A DNA stretch of 64,000 nt from Paenibacillus tianmuensis (lineage in GTDB: Bacteria; Bacillota; Bacilli; Paenibacillales; NBRC-103111): NCBI RefSeq assembly GCF_900100345.1, contig NZ_FMTT01000004.1, positions 147,735 to 211,734 on the forward strand, in the 5' to 3' direction. The position numbers and the translations under genes are program-made. Positions 63,891 through 64,000 of the stretch are shown piece after piece. The notes beneath the pieces were generated by a model that saw only the letters and a program-made list of their open reading frames with translations, was not told the origin of the DNA and ran no database searches. The number at the start of each line of letters is the position of its first letter. The first letter of the stretch is position 1.

Positions 63891-64000
63891 TTGAACACTC
63901 CCACCACCTGAGCTAATGGCGCTGAGGTGGGGGATTCTTGCGAACAGAGAAGCATCCTTCTCTTCTTGAGCAAGCGATCCCTGCGGTTCCCGCAGTTCAG
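63891..64000 (-). mobile_element. Probable right end of an IS200/IS605-type element (tnpB 3' end)
   Basis: On the minus strand AAGAATCCCCCACCTCAGC is followed by a loop and GCTCAGGTGGTGGGAGTG, ending TTCAA at about 63891. A hairpin of this CCCCCACCT/AGGTGGGnG form near TTCAA is characteristic of the right end and guide-RNA scaffold of IS1341/IS605 TnpB elements. Upstream, one frame reads ELREPQGSLAQEEKDASL, like a TnpB C-terminus. Only 110 bases are visible, so this is provisional. Confidence 0.45.

Overview
The window reads as a chromosomal segment of a spore-forming Paenibacillaceae member (Paenibacillus-like). Support: an intact sigK with its pro-sequence, a KinB-type sensor kinase, a T-box-controlled alaS, and the alaS-ireB-ruvX-DUF1292-mltG-peptidase U32 block known from Bacillus subtilis, all in DNA that is GC-rich for a Bacillales genome. 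The genus is an inference; no rRNA or other marker gene is present.

Layout. 1-1700: the 5' end of xylA, sigK and a hypothetical gene. 1.8-8.0 kb: an AT-rich accessory island with an MFS efflux gene, a regulator fragment split by an IS4-family insertion, a MobA/MobL relaxase relic, orphan ORFs, a duplicated 42-bp terminator-like repeat and two decayed sigK pieces. 8.0-20 kb: a DUF1801/GyrI-like/WYL-regulator cluster, rocD-rocF (arginine to glutamate semialdehyde), an acyl-CoA ligase, a HAD phosphatase, an ASCH-winged-helix protein, a Fur-boxed flavodoxin, a two-repeat basic-tailed unknown and a frameshifted acyltransferase. 20-24.4 kb: an AraC regulator, then a GntR regulator divergent from a sugar kinase and a GH4 glycosidase. 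24.4-29.7 kb: TetR, HlyD-type adaptor, ABC-2 permease and a 610-residue secreted unknown protein on one strand. This is the best candidate here for an undescribed system, because no ATPase accompanies it. 29.9-33.1 kb: a CUT1 sugar ABC importer without ATPase.

33.3-40.4 kb: a small cysteine-cluster protein, the complete pyruvate dehydrogenase operon pdhABCD, an esterase, and LipL, which lipoylates E2 proteins. 40.6-46 kb: a GDYXXLXY/DUF2157 membrane pair, a sporulation-type histidine kinase and a class B penicillin-binding protein. 46-56.5 kb: a chemoreceptor, then two U32 tRNA hydroxylation proteins, mltG, two DUF1292 genes, ruvX, ireB and alaS. 56.5-63.3 kb: an ArsB/NhaD transporter, an AI-2E family permease, a zinc-ribbon protein, a PRC-barrel protein, cysteine desulfurase, cymR and, divergently, mnmA. 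The desulfurase supplies sulfur for MnmA tRNA thiolation, so this end links cysteine metabolism with tRNA modification.

The right edge carries a small membrane ORF beside what looks like the right end of an IS200/IS605-type element. Many open frames antisense to pdhC/pdhD, alaS and the chemoreceptor gene are codon-bias shadows and were left out. No tRNA, rRNA or CRISPR array was seen.
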